Source: Halorarius litoreus
Lineage (GTDB): Archaea; Halobacteriota; Halobacteria; Halobacteriales; Haloarculaceae
DNA: 64,000 bases
Direction of reading: 5' to 3'
Assembly (NCBI RefSeq): GCF_024362405.1
Contig: NZ_CP101454.1
Location: forward strand, 1,612,001 to 1,676,000
How positions within the stretch are numbered: position 1 is the first letter of the stretch; every line of letters starts with the position of its first letter. Position numbers and translations under genes: made by a program. Below, one piece after another: positions 32,141 to 41,530 of the stretch. The notes under the pieces were generated by a model. It searched no databases, was not told where the DNA came from, and saw only the letters and a program-made list of their open reading frames with translations.

Positions 32141-34345
32141 ATGGAGTTCGACCGCAGAACGTTCGTCCAGGGGGCGGGGGCAGCGACGGCCGCCGCCGCG
32201 ATTCCGGGCACCGCCGCGGCGACCCCGCCGACCGCGAAGGTGGATCGTTCACTCGACACCGACGACGGCCCACAGGAGGTCATCGTCGTCTTCGAGTCGA
32301 ACGACGCCGTCGACGCGCTCGACCGGTTCGACCTGGTGAAGGGCTACCACAAGTTCGCCGTGCTGCCGATGGGCTACACGGTCGCGACGGGCGACCAGAT
32401 CGAGCGCATCGCGGCGCTCCAGTCGGTCCGGCGCGTCGAGGCGAACGCGGAACTCGACTACTACAACGAGGACGCACGCGCCGTGACGGGCGCGGAGGCC
32501 ATCCAGTCCAACCTCGACGAGACGGGCGACGCGGCGCACGTCGTCGTCATCGACTCCGGTATCAGCGCGCTCCACCCCGACCACCAGCAGAACCTCAAGC
32601 ACAACTACAAGTACACGAACCCGCTCGACCGCGAGACGATGTGGGTCGACGTTGGCAACAACGCGGACACCGACGACAACGGCCACGGGACGCACGTCTC
32701 GGGCTCGATTGCGGGTGACGGCACCCAGAGCGGTGGCGCACAGCGCGGCATGGCCCCCGAGGCCAGCCTCACCGTCTACTCGACAGGGGTGACGCTCGCG
32801 GTGGTCAACTCCATCGGCGCGTTCGACCACATGCTGGATAACCACACGCCCGAGACGGCGGCGAGTCCGGACGAGATCGCGCACATCGTCTCGAACTCCT
32901 ACGGGCCGACGAGCGGCAACGACGCCGACTTCAACCCGAACTCCGCCATCAACGTCGCGGCGTACGAGGCGTTCGAGGCCGGCATCCTCCCGGCGTTCGC
33001 GGCGGGCAACTCCGGGCCGGGAACGAACACGCTCTCGAACTACTCGAAGGCGCCGTATATCCTCGGCGTCGCGGCGACGACCGACGAGAAGGTCGTGACC
33101 GACTTCTCCTCGCGCGGGCGCCCGACGAGCTACGACGGTGAGACGAACTACGACCGCCAGCAGGCGATGCAGAACTTCCTCGACTTGCGGGCGGCCCAGG
33201 ACGCCACGCCAAAGGACACCACATCGACCGGGCAGACGCCGACCGCCAGCGGGACGGCGGGCGGGGCGGCCGTCGTCGGCCTGAACCAGACCGGCCCGCA
33301 GTTCACCATCGAGTCGTTCTCCGGCGACTTCACGCCGGACCGCTACGAGCTCACGGCGACGCTGACGTGGGAGCCCTCGACGGAAGAGGCCGGCGCACAG
33401 GCGAACACGGCCGAGCTCGCGCTGCTCGACGGCCAGGGCAACGAGGTCGACTCGACGGGGAACAACGGCGCGGCGACGCCCGAAGAGAACGCGGTGACGC
33501 TGACGACGACCGTCGACGAGGGCGCCGTCTACCAGTACCAGGTCACCGGCTGGCGCGGTGCCGTCCAGTGGGAGGTCTCGGGCGAGGTGTTCGCCATCGA
33601 CGCCGCCGACTCGACCGCAGACCCGTCGGGACCGTACGGCATCTACCGGCCGGGCGTCGGAGCGCCGGGTAACCTCGTCCTCTCGACGATGAGTCCGAAC
33701 GACCCGCTCCAGGAGACCGACACCGGCGTCGAGAACAGCGCGATGCCGTACTATGCGGCGATCTCGGGCACGTCGATGGCGACGCCCGTCACCTCGGGCA
33801 TCGCGGCGCTCATCTACTCGGCGTACAGCAAGCAGTACGGCGAGGGGCCCGACCCGATGACCGTCATCGAGGCACTGGAGTCGACCGCGGCGTTCATCGA
33901 GGTGAAGGACCACACGACGTACAACATCGGGAAGGGGTTCGTCGACGCCGAGGCGGCGCTCGAGACCGCACTCGGCGGGGGCCAGCAGACGGCGTCGGCC
34001 CCGACCGCCGACGCGTTCTCCGCGCGTGACACCAACCCGAACGACCAGAGTGCGACCATCGAGGCGGACTACACCGTGAGCGACGCGGGCGCCGACCTCG
34101 ACACGGTGACGGTCGACCTCGAGGGCACCGACGGTGCGAGTCAGACCCGGACGGTCGACGTCGCCGGCGAGTCGGCCAGCGGCACCGTCAGCTTCGACCG
34201 CATCACGCGTGCGGGCGGCGAGACGTACGAACTGACGCTGACCGTCATCGACGGCTCGGGTCGGACCGCCACGGCGACGGACTCGGTCGCCGTCGACCAG
34301 CGAGGCAACGGTGGGCGCCGGACCGCTGCGTACCGCATGGACTGA
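32141..34345 (+). CDS. Secreted subtilisin-like protease with inserted and C-terminal beta domains, Tat substrate
   Basis: This is a 734-residue S8 protease with a twin-arginine signal (MEFDRRTFVQGAGAATAAAA). The propeptide region spans about 35-110, and the triad is Asp138 (VIDSG), His182 (GHGTHVSG) and Ser545 (GTSMATP). Compared with the neighbour, about 165 extra residues (roughly 340-505) interrupt the catalytic domain between FSSRGRP and YRPGVGAP. They are Thr/Gly-rich beta sequence such as FTPDRYELTATLTWEPS, resembling a jelly-roll or P-like domain. After residue ~615 a PKD/cadherin-like domain (TVSDAGADLDTVTVDLEG) ends the protein. The C-terminal domain may bind substrate or surface. 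The two tandem subtilases probably arose by duplication. Confidence 0.92.
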   Translation: MEFDRRTFVQGAGAATAAAAIPGTAAATPPTAKVDRSLDTDDGPQEVIVVFESNDAVDALDRFDLVKGYHKFAVLPMGYTVATGDQIERIAALQSVRRVEANAELDYYNEDARAVTGAEAIQSNLDETGDAAHVVVIDSGISALHPDHQQNLKHNYKYTNPLDRETMWVDVGNNADTDDNGHGTHVSGSIAGDGTQSGGAQRGMAPEASLTVYSTGVTLAVVNSIGAFDHMLDNHTPETAASPDEIAHIVSNSYGPTSGNDADFNPNSAINVAAYEAFEAGILPAFAAGNSGPGTNTLSNYSKAPYILGVAATTDEKVVTDFSSRGRPTSYDGETNYDRQQAMQNFLDLRAAQDATPKDTTSTGQTPTASGTAGGAAVVGLNQTGPQFTIESFSGDFTPDRYELTATLTWEPSTEEAGAQANTAELALLDGQGNEVDSTGNNGAATPEENAVTLTTTVDEGAVYQYQVTGWRGAVQWEVSGEVFAIDAADSTADPSGPYGIYRPGVGAPGNLVLSTMSPNDPLQETDTGVENSAMPYYAAISGTSMATPVTSGIAALIYSAYSKQYGEGPDPMTVIEALESTAAFIEVKDHTTYNIGKGFVDAEAALETALGGGQQTASAPTADAFSARDTNPNDQSATIEADYTVSDAGADLDTVTVDLEGTDGASQTRTVDVAGESASGTVSFDRITRAGGETYELTLTVIDGSGRTATATDSVAVDQRGNGGRRTAAYRMD

Positions 34346-34419
34346 GCTCCCCGGACACACCTCCGTTTCGTCTCGAACCGACGCCCGATGCCCATGTAGA
34401 ACCGTTATCGTTTGACACA

Positions 34420-34430
34420 GTTGTCACAAC
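34420..34430. promoter_or_regulatory. Palindrome GTTGTCACAAC upstream of the winged-helix membrane protein
   Basis: GTTGT and ACAAC are perfect arms around C, sharing TTGTCACAA with the site at 32099-32111. A half-like TTTGACACA precedes it by a few bases. An AT-rich GGTTTAATACAGG follows directly and could be the TATA box. The site is about 180 bases ahead of the ATG at 34608, implying a leader or a second regulatory layer. Confidence 0.45.
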
Positions 34431-34607
34431 GGTTTAATACAGGTTTCGAACCGAGTACATAACTGTTCCGCCTCGGGAAGAAACTGTTGCCATGAGCCCG
34501 CTCGTGGCCGTTCTCGCCGCGAACTTAAACCACCAGATATGGCCGTCAGAACGGCTATGCGGGGGCAGTCGAAACGAAGAGTCGACCAACGGATGGTCGG
34601 GCTTTGA

Positions 34608-36077
34608 ATGACACGCGCACGCACACAGAGTGTCGCGGTGCTGGCGGTGGTCCTCGCCATCTGCACGCTCGCTGCCGCGCCGGTCGCGGTGGCTGCGCCC
34701 GGCGACTCGACGAGCGGAACGACCATCGGTGACCAGCTCGGCGGCAGTGGGGATAGCTCGGACGGGTCGACCGCCGAGTCGGACGATTCGACCGACGACT
34801 CCGGCGAGACGACGGACGAACAGCGCGACGACCAGCAGTCGACGGACGGCGTCTCGGGGGAGGACGACACGTCGACAGACGGTTCGACCGACGAGTCCGA
34901 CGACTCGGCCGAGAGCGACGACTCCTGGGGCGACGAGGAGTCGTCCGACCGCGCCGAGCCGATCGAGGCGGTTGGCTCGAACGGCACCGACGCCACCGCG
35001 TCCGTGTCGCTCACGGCGGAGGTGACCGAGGAACTGGCCACCGAGACCGGGGACGGACTCGAGGCCGTCACGGCCGCCGACCTCGCTGACGCCACGCAGT
35101 CGGGGGCCGTGGTCCCGGCGCTCGACGCCGAGACGTTCGGGGCGACGACCGTCTCCGGAACCACCTCGACCGCCACGAGCACTGTCGGTGGGAGTACCGA
35201 CGCGCTGTTCGGCGACGCGTCGACCCTGCTCGGCACGCACGAACAGACCACATCCACTGACGTCGCCCGGGTCGAGGCACCGGTCGCCCAGCTCGCCAGC
35301 GCACCGAGCGCCCAGTCGTTCGACGGGCCGAGCACGAACCGCGTCGGCGTCGGTGGCGCCACGACCGGCTCGACGCCGCTCCCACCGGGGCCGACGACCG
35401 GTCTCGCGCTCGGGCTCGGGGCCATCGCCGCCGCGGGGGTCGGCCGGTCCAGCCTGCTCGCCCCGGCGTCGCTCGCGAACCTGGGGTCCGCACTCACCGC
35501 CGGCCTCGCGCCAGTCGCCGGGCGGACGGGGCTGTTCGACCGGCTCGTCCGGATGCTCGCGCCGTTCCGCTACTCGCGGTACGACGACTCCGATCCACTC
35601 GAACACGAGGCACGCGCCGACGTGTACGACGTGGTCAACGACGCGCCCGGCGCGTACCTCTCGGAGGTCGCCGACGAGGCCGGCCTCCCGCTGTCGACGG
35701 CCCGCCACCACATCCGCGTCCTCGAACGCGAGGACCTCGTCTCCGGGGCGAAGGTCCGTGGAAAGCGCCGCTTCTACCCGGCGTACACGCAGGGCATCGA
35801 GCTCGCCGCCGCGCTCAACGACGAGGCCACGGCCGCCGTCATCGACGCCGTCTCTCGACTGGGCGCGTCGTCGGTGAGCGACCTCGCGGACGAACTCGGG
35901 CGTGACCCCTCGACCGTGAGCCACCACCTCAAGCGCCTGGCCGAAGACGACATCATCGTCCGCGAGCGCGACGGTCGCGCCGTCATGAACAAGCTCTCCG
36001 CGGAGGCCCGGACCACGCTCGAACCCGGTCGTGACTCCCCCGCCGCGGAGGCCGGCGAGGCGCTCGCGTCCGACTGA
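34608..36077 (+). CDS. Membrane-anchored regulator: secreted Ser/Asp-rich domain, TM helix, tandem winged helices
   Basis: This 489-residue protein appears to span the membrane. Residues 1-30 are a signal peptide or anchor (VAVLAVVLAICTLAAAPVAV). Residues 31-130 are a Ser/Asp/Thr-rich low-complexity segment, and about 130-255 may be a small extracellular domain. A Gly/Ala-rich hydrophobic segment follows at about 264-283 (TGLALGLGAIAAAGVG). The cytoplasmic part has two winged helices. The first, at about 331-395, contains YLSEVADEAGLPLSTARHHI; the second, at about 402-470, contains SVSDLADELGRDPSTVSHHL. The architecture is a one-component sensor able to bind DNA from the membrane. It follows two secreted subtilases and shares a TTGTCACAA site with one, so it is a candidate regulator of them, and its exposed domain could be a protease target. 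Confidence 0.8.
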   Translation: MTRARTQSVAVLAVVLAICTLAAAPVAVAAPGDSTSGTTIGDQLGGSGDSSDGSTAESDDSTDDSGETTDEQRDDQQSTDGVSGEDDTSTDGSTDESDDSAESDDSWGDEESSDRAEPIEAVGSNGTDATASVSLTAEVTEELATETGDGLEAVTAADLADATQSGAVVPALDAETFGATTVSGTTSTATSTVGGSTDALFGDASTLLGTHEQTTSTDVARVEAPVAQLASAPSAQSFDGPSTNRVGVGGATTGSTPLPPGPTTGLALGLGAIAAAGVGRSSLLAPASLANLGSALTAGLAPVAGRTGLFDRLVRMLAPFRYSRYDDSDPLEHEARADVYDVVNDAPGAYLSEVADEAGLPLSTARHHIRVLEREDLVSGAKVRGKRRFYPAYTQGIELAAALNDEATAAVIDAVSRLGASSVSDLADELGRDPSTVSHHLKRLAEDDIIVRERDGRAVMNKLSAEARTTLEPGRDSPAAEAGEALASD

Positions 36078-36163
36078 CGCCATCTCGTTTCCCTCCCTCG
36101 TCACTTCGTCTCCCACCGCCACGAGCGCAACCGCTATTCGTGAGTCGTCCCTCTCGGTCAGCC

Positions 36164-36600
36164 ATGGGTCATCGCACGTCGCCGACCTCACCGTCGGCGA
36201 GACCATCGACTGCGGGACGACGACGGTCACCGCCGAGGAGATCGTCGCGTTCGCCGAACGGTACGACCCGCTCGGCATCCACACCGACCCCGATGCCGCC
36301 GCGGCCTCGCCGTTCGGCGGACTCGTCGCCAGCGGCATCCACACCTTCGCGCTCACCCAGCCGCCGGTCGTCGAACACTTCTACCGGGATTCGGAGCTGA
36401 TTGCCGCGGGCCACCTAGAGGAGGTGCGCCTCCCTGCCCCCGTCCGGCCGGGCGACACGCTCGCCGTCTCGCTCGAGGTCGTGGACACGCGCATGTCGGC
36501 GAGTAACCCTCGGCGTGGTGTCGTCACGACCCACCGCACCGCGACGGTCGACGACGAGACGGTGTTCTCGCTGCGCAACCACACCGTCTGGGAGCGGTGA
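36164..36600 (+). CDS. MaoC-like hydratase/dehydratase with probable 5' frameshift
   Basis: This is a hotdog-fold protein of about 145 residues. VADLTVGETIDCGTTTVTAE, then EEIVAFAERYDPLGIHTDPD (the MaoC-type Asp-X4-His hydratase signature is at DPLGIH) and FGGLVASGIHTFAL identify the family, which hydrates enoyl-CoA thioesters. The family part lies in one frame from about 36177. The only good start, ATG at 36164 (MGHRTS), lies in another. Adding one T in CGCACG (CGCTACG) near 36175 would give MGHRYVADLTVGE, a textbook start. Without it the frame opens only from a GTG at 36031 inside the previous gene. Partner enzymes are not adjacent. Confidence 0.75.
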
Positions 36601-36786
36601 GGGGTCTGCTCGTCCGCTTCGTCCGGGTCGTCGTTCCCGCCCGTACGAGACGGGGCGTGCGGTGAAAGCTCGCCGTACCTCGGGATACGTACCCGTTTCT
36701 GCAGCTTTGTGGCCGGTAGAATCCCACGTAGTGACGTGAACGATTGTCTAGTCTTTTGGTTCGATTCGGCGTATAGGTGTGAGTCT

Positions 36787-37371
36787 ATGAGTTACACGAC
36801 CGACTACGACACGTCACAGACCGACTCACGGGTACCGATCATCGGCGGGGCCATCATCGCCGTCCTCGGCCTTTTGGCGATGGTGTTCCCGTTCGTCACG
36901 GGCGTCTCGCTCTCGCTTCTGCTGGGTGGCGTTCTCGTCGTCGGGGCGCTCGTCCACGTCGCCCACGCGTTCTCTCCGGAGAGCTTCTGGGGTGCCGTGT
37001 GGCAAGTGGTTCTGGCGATCGTCTACGGGTTCGCGGGCATCTCGCTGCTGGCGAACCCCGTCATCGGGCTGACGACGCTGACGCTCCTGGCCATCGCGTA
37101 CCTCCTGGTCAACGGCGTGGTGATGGTCGGCTGGTCCCTCGTCGGCCGCGGGAACGACGGCTGGATCTGGCTGCTCGCCAGCGGCGTCCTGTCGGTGCTG
37201 CTCGCCGGCGGCCTCTTGATCGGCTTCCCGTCCACGGCGCTGTGGGCGGTCGGTCTCCTGTTCGGCGTGAACCTGCTCGTGACCGGTGTCACCCTGGTTA
37301 TGATCGGGATGCGGGCCCGGCGGTCGACCACCGAACGCGTCGTCGCGGGCGAGGGTCAGCAGGGCGTCTGA
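36787..37371 (+). CDS. HdeD-like (DUF308) membrane protein
   Basis: This is a 194-residue integral membrane protein with six hydrophobic helices in three pairs, the pattern of the HdeD/DUF308 family named after an Escherichia coli acid-resistance membrane protein. VPIIGGAIIAVLGLLAMVFP and the repeated Gly-Leu-Leu/Ala-Gly pattern (GFAGISLLANPVIGL, GLLIGFPSTALWAVG) are typical. The ATG at 36787 (MSYTTDYDTSQ) was preferred, and TATAGGTGTGAGTCT precedes it. The molecular role is unknown; such proteins are often stress-linked. Confidence 0.8.
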   Translation: MSYTTDYDTSQTDSRVPIIGGAIIAVLGLLAMVFPFVTGVSLSLLLGGVLVVGALVHVAHAFSPESFWGAVWQVVLAIVYGFAGISLLANPVIGLTTLTLLAIAYLLVNGVVMVGWSLVGRGNDGWIWLLASGVLSVLLAGGLLIGFPSTALWAVGLLFGVNLLVTGVTLVMIGMRARRSTTERVVAGEGQQGV

Positions 37372-37455
37372 CCAGCCGCCACCGGCGCGGTAGGGGCGGC
37401 TGACTGCCGATAGGCAACTACAAACAATACCGTAACTTTCCGTATCGGCGTTCCT

Positions 37456-39180
37456 ATGACTTCGAGTGACGTGAGCGCACCGTCAGCGTCGCAGCCGGCG
37501 AGCGACGCGAGCTGGCTGGAGTACTGGGGTGCGGCGATCGCGGTCAGTCTGGCCATGTTCATCGCGGTCATCGACTCGACGCTGATGAACGTCGCCATCC
37601 CTGCCATCGTTGCCGACCTCGACACGACTGTCACCGTCGTGCAGGGGGCGATCACGTTCTACGCGCTGGTGATGGCGGCGTTGATTCTTCCCGGGGGGCG
37701 GCTCCCCTCGCTGTACGGCGTCCGGCGCATGATGACGGTCACGCTGGTCGTGTACGGCGTCGGGACGCTGTTGGCAGCGGTGAGCTGGAACGCGACCGTT
37801 CTGTACGTCGGCTGGTCGGTCATCGAGGGGGCCGCCGCGGCCGTGTTGCTCCCGCTGACGTTCACCGTCCTCATCGTCGGCTACGAGGGGCGTGACCGGG
37901 CCAAGGCGCTCGGCATCCTCGCGGGGGTCAACGCCGCCGGTGCAGCTATCGGCCCACTGCTGGGCGGGGCGCTGACGACGTTCGCGAGCTGGCGGTGGGG
38001 GTTCGCCCTGGAGGCAGTCGTGGTCCTCGTCGCGCTGCTGTTCGTGCGGTACCTCCCGGCCGGTACCACGAGCGGGCCGCGAGAGCGGTTCGACCTCGGC
38101 GGGACGGTGCTCTCGGTCGTCGCCATGACCGTCCTCGTCGCCGGGATTCTGCTGGCGGGGCGATACGGCTGGCTGCTCCCCCGCCGACCGTTCGTCGTCG
38201 CGGGCGTCACCCTCGATTTGTTCGGCACGTCACCGACGGTCTGGCTCGTGGGCGCCGGGCTCCTCGTGTTCGCCGCGTTCATCCAGTACGAGCGGCGGGT
38301 CGAGCGCGCCGGTGGGTCGCCGCTCGTTCCGATGGGGGTGCTGGCGAACGCCGGGTTCACGGGCGGTGTCGTGACCAACGCCGTCCGGTCGGTCGTGCTC
38401 GCCGGCTTCCTCTTCATCGTCCCGGTGTTCCTCCAGTCCGGTGCCGGGTTCACCGCGTTCCAGACCGGGCTGGCGTTGCTCCCCTTCTCGGTGGCGACGT
38501 TCGTCGGCTCGATCTTCACGACCGGCTGGCGGGCGCGCGTCCAGCCGCGGACGCTCATCCAGGTCGGGACGGTCCTGATGGGTCTCGGCACGGTGTCGCT
38601 GGCGAGTCGGACGAGCCTCGACGTCACCGTCGTCGAACTGGTGCTCCCGATGACGCTGTTCGGACTCGGCCTCGGACTGATTATGGCACAGCTCCTCGAC
38701 TTGACGCTCTCGTCGGTCGACGAGGCGGACTCGTCGGCGGCCTCGGGCGTGTTGAACGCGACGGCGATGCTCGGCTACTCCTTCGGGACCGCGGTCGTGG
38801 GGGCGTTCCTCCTCTCGCGGTTCTACGGTGGGGTGGTCGACGGCGTGCTGTCCGCGAGCGGGACGACGGTTTCGGCGGACCGCCGTGAGGCGCTCGTCGT
38901 CGCGCTCCAGGACGCCGCCGAAACGGCGACCCGAGAGACACAGCAGGCGCTGCTCGCGCAGCTCTCGCCCGCCGAGCAGGACCTGGTGCGCGGCGTGCTC
39001 GATGCCGCCATCGTCGAGGCACAGACTGCGTCGGTCCTGCTCCTGGCGCTGCTCGTGCTCGTCGTCCTCCTCTCCACGGTGTTCCTTCCGGACGCCCAGC
39101 CGAGTAGTCCGCCCGACGCGAGCTACGACACGACTGAGGCACCAGCCAGTGGCGGCGACGACCCGTCGGGTGGCGACTGA
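37456..39180 (+). CDS. DHA2-type MFS drug:H+ antiporter (EmrB/QacA-like)
   Basis: This is a 574-residue permease with about 14 membrane helices, the size and topology of the DHA2 branch that exports lipophilic compounds by proton antiport. The first helix motif FIAVIDSTLMNVAIPAIVAD (motif D1-like) and GGRLPSLYGVRRM (motif A) after helix 2 are diagnostic. NAAGAAIGPLLGGALT in helix 5 is the antiporter motif C region. A large acidic C-terminal tail (SSPPDASYDTTEAPASGG) is cytoplasmic. The region between helices 13 and 14 contains a long helical insert (EALVVALQDAAETATRETQQ). No regulator is adjacent; the substrate is unknown. Confidence 0.88.
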   Translation: MTSSDVSAPSASQPASDASWLEYWGAAIAVSLAMFIAVIDSTLMNVAIPAIVADLDTTVTVVQGAITFYALVMAALILPGGRLPSLYGVRRMMTVTLVVYGVGTLLAAVSWNATVLYVGWSVIEGAAAAVLLPLTFTVLIVGYEGRDRAKALGILAGVNAAGAAIGPLLGGALTTFASWRWGFALEAVVVLVALLFVRYLPAGTTSGPRERFDLGGTVLSVVAMTVLVAGILLAGRYGWLLPRRPFVVAGVTLDLFGTSPTVWLVGAGLLVFAAFIQYERRVERAGGSPLVPMGVLANAGFTGGVVTNAVRSVVLAGFLFIVPVFLQSGAGFTAFQTGLALLPFSVATFVGSIFTTGWRARVQPRTLIQVGTVLMGLGTVSLASRTSLDVTVVELVLPMTLFGLGLGLIMAQLLDLTLSSVDEADSSAASGVLNATAMLGYSFGTAVVGAFLLSRFYGGVVDGVLSASGTTVSADRREALVVALQDAAETATRETQQALLAQLSPAEQDLVRGVLDAAIVEAQTASVLLLALLVLVVLLSTVFLPDAQPSSPPDASYDTTEAPASGGDDPSGGD

Positions 39181-39314
39181 GCCACGACCTCTGGTGACTC
39201 CTGACTGACACCGTCACGCACGGTGTGTAACGGTCGGCTTACTCGTCGCTGTACTCGCGGCACGTCGCTCGTGACGCTCCATAACTAAGGAGAATCTGAC
39301 GTAGTTGCGCGTGC

Positions 39315-39812
39315 ATGAGCTCGTTAGTAGTGCTTGCGTTCAAGAACATGACCGACGCGGAGGAAATGCGCGAGAAGCTGTACGACTTCCAGCGGCGGGA
39401 GTTGATTACACTGGAAGACGCCGCCGTCGTCGTCCGCAAGAAGAACGGGAAGACGAAGATCAAACAGGCACACAGCCTCGTCGGCTCCGGCGCCCTCGGC
39501 GGCGCGTTCTGGGGGATGCTCATCGGCCTCCTCTTCTTCGCGCCGTGGCTCGGCCTCATCGCAGGCGCTGCTGGTGGTGTGCTCGCCGGGAAACTCGGTG
39601 ACATCGGTATCGACGACTCGTTCATCAAGGAGGTGAGCGAGACCATCGAGCCCGGCCACTCCGCGCTGTTCCTGCTCGCCCGCGACGCCCAACTGGAGCG
39701 CATCGAGGAGGAACTGTCGGACATGGAGTTCACCATCATCGAGACCAACCTCTCGCCCGAGGACGAGACGAAACTCCGCGAGACGTTCGCGGCCGAGGAG
39801 ATCGCCGGGTGA
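39315..39812 (+). CDS. DUF1269 family protein
   Basis: This is a 165-residue protein of the DUF1269 family. An N-terminal ferredoxin-like part (SLVVLAFKNMTDAEEMREKL and EDAAVVVRKKNGKTKI) is followed by a Gly-rich hydrophobic hairpin (GSGALGGAFWGMLIGLLFFA, GLIAGAAGGVLAGKLGD) that should insert in the membrane. A C-terminal alpha/beta part follows (FLLARDAQLERIEEELSDME). The hairpin resembles glycine-zipper membrane segments. The function is unknown; many homologues are annotated as membrane-associated stress proteins. Confidence 0.85.
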   Translation: MSSLVVLAFKNMTDAEEMREKLYDFQRRELITLEDAAVVVRKKNGKTKIKQAHSLVGSGALGGAFWGMLIGLLFFAPWLGLIAGAAGGVLAGKLGDIGIDDSFIKEVSETIEPGHSALFLLARDAQLERIEEELSDMEFTIIETNLSPEDETKLRETFAAEEIAG

Positions 39813-39873
39813 TCGGACCTGACCGTCTGAACCTAAACCTGAACCACGGCCACCGTGGCCGGCATCCCGTTCT

Positions 39874-41259
39874 TTACCCACCGACCGACATCGACGAGCT
39901 GACGGTGACACCGCGACCCGAGGCCAGCACCCCGTCGGGTGGCATCGCTGCCAGCCGCGAGACCGTCTCGTCGTCCGAGGACACCTGCGCTTCGATGAAG
40001 CCGACGCGGACGACCACGTCACGACCCAGCTCTTCGGTCAGCCCGTCGTCGAACTGCTGGGCGATGTCAGGGGGGATTTCGAGATCGCGTGGGACACCAA
40101 CGAGCACGTCTACCCGCGGCTGGTTGCCCACCAGCAGGTCCAGCGGCTCGTAGTCGACGGTCACGGAGACGAGCTCGACCCCTTCGATGTCCGCCTCCTC
40201 GAACACCTGCTGGAGTTCGGCCTGCGTCCGTTGTTCGAACGACTGGGCCTCGAAGGTTAGCCACGTGACTCCGGCGAGCAGGATGGAGAGCACGGCGATG
40301 CTGATGGCGATGACGACGAGCCGAGAGACGAACGACGCCCTGACGGTCTCGAACGTCCCGGCGTCGAGCGGTTTGAACCCTGCCCAGTAGAACAGGAGGA
40401 GCGCCGAGAGGTTGATGGCGAGCAGGTTCACGACGACGAGGACGGCTCCCGCGATGGCCACCAGCGGGAGGCCGAACGCGATGCCGAGCCCCGAGGTAGC
40501 CGCCGGCGGGACGAGCGCGACCGCGATGGCCACGCCCACGAGCGTCGACCCCGAGCCTCGCATGATGCTGATGGCGCCGGCGATGCCCGAACCGAGCGCG
40601 AGGAACAGCGACAGCAGGTTCGGGCTCGTCCGTTCGCTGACCTGTGGGATCGACTGGATATCGAGCCCCGGCGGGAGGAGGACCGTCTGTTTGAGCACCC
40701 ACCCCAGCACGGCGCCGGTCGCGATGGCGGCGACGAGCCCGATGACCTGGAGCCGGACGCCTCTCGCAGCCATCTCCCGGTCGCCGAGGATGGTCCCGAC
40801 GCTCGCCGAGACGGCCGGACCCATCAGCGGCGCGACGACCATCGCGCCGATGATGGTCGCCGCGGAGTCGAGGAGCAGCCCCGTCGTCGCGATGACGGTA
40901 CTCAGAAGCAGCATCGCGAAGAACGTGGAGTTCGCGGGCGCGAGGTCCTGGGCTCTCGCGTACAGTTCCTCACGCGAGATTCGAAGCCCGGGGAACCGCT
41001 CGATGAGTGCGGCGAGCCGCTGTGAGACGACCGTCTCGGTCGGAACGACGATGGTGTACGCGTCCTCGCGGATGCCGGCGGCGGCCAGGTCTTCCAGGAT
41101 GGGCTCGACGCCGCTCGGCGGCACCGGGAACTGGACCATCGCCTCGAAATCCCCGCGCCCGACCTCGTCGAAGACGGCGTAGTCGACACCTTCGTCGTCG
41201 AGGGCTTCGAGGACGCTCGCTCGATTCCCCTCCGGAATCAGCACCTGAACTAGGCGCAT
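39874..41259 (-). CDS. DUF389/TIGR00341 family membrane protein
   Basis: This is a 461-residue protein with a soluble N-terminal domain (residues 1-105; VQVLIPEGNRASVLEALDDE, then YTIVVPTETV). A membrane domain of about seven helices follows, typical of DUF389: LLSTVIATTGLLLDSAATII, GAMVVAPLMGPAVSASVGTI, and SGSTLVGVAIAVALVPPAAT contain the conserved Pro-Leu-Met and Pro-Pro positions. A second soluble domain (about 345-461) ends the protein. The function of the family is unestablished; a transport role is suspected. It converges on the DUF1269 gene and has no operon partner. Confidence 0.88.
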   Translation of the reverse strand: MRLVQVLIPEGNRASVLEALDDEGVDYAVFDEVGRGDFEAMVQFPVPPSGVEPILEDLAAAGIREDAYTIVVPTETVVSQRLAALIERFPGLRISREELYARAQDLAPANSTFFAMLLLSTVIATTGLLLDSAATIIGAMVVAPLMGPAVSASVGTILGDREMAARGVRLQVIGLVAAIATGAVLGWVLKQTVLLPPGLDIQSIPQVSERTSPNLLSLFLALGSGIAGAISIMRGSGSTLVGVAIAVALVPPAATSGLGIAFGLPLVAIAGAVLVVVNLLAINLSALLLFYWAGFKPLDAGTFETVRASFVSRLVVIAISIAVLSILLAGVTWLTFEAQSFEQRTQAELQQVFEEADIEGVELVSVTVDYEPLDLLVGNQPRVDVLVGVPRDLEIPPDIAQQFDDGLTEELGRDVVVRVGFIEAQVSSDDETVSRLAAMPPDGVLASGRGVTVSSSMSVGG

Positions 41260-41530
41260 CGGATGTCTCCGGGACGTCGGGTCCAGACGCAGTCAGCCGG
41301 GCGTTCCCGCCTCGCTGTCGCACACTGGGGCGTTCTAGCGAGTGCAACGCGGGCGTCGTGAGACTCAGGAGTTAGGCCCATAGATGCCGTGTGAATGACT
41401 AGCCATCCGAATAAGTATCCAGTCACTTTCAGAACCCATTCGGAAGACAGCCGTACCGTACCGGCAGTAAGCTTCCTACAAGCGCAGTATGCGCCCTACA
41501 GCCCCAGCAGGGTGTGGGCGCCGAGGCTTC

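Noticed and set aside
36031..36163. GTG start for the MaoC gene inside the upstream regulator gene
   Set aside because: The extra 45 residues are Pro/Ser/Thr-rich and overlap coding sequence; a lost base near 36175 explains the family start better.
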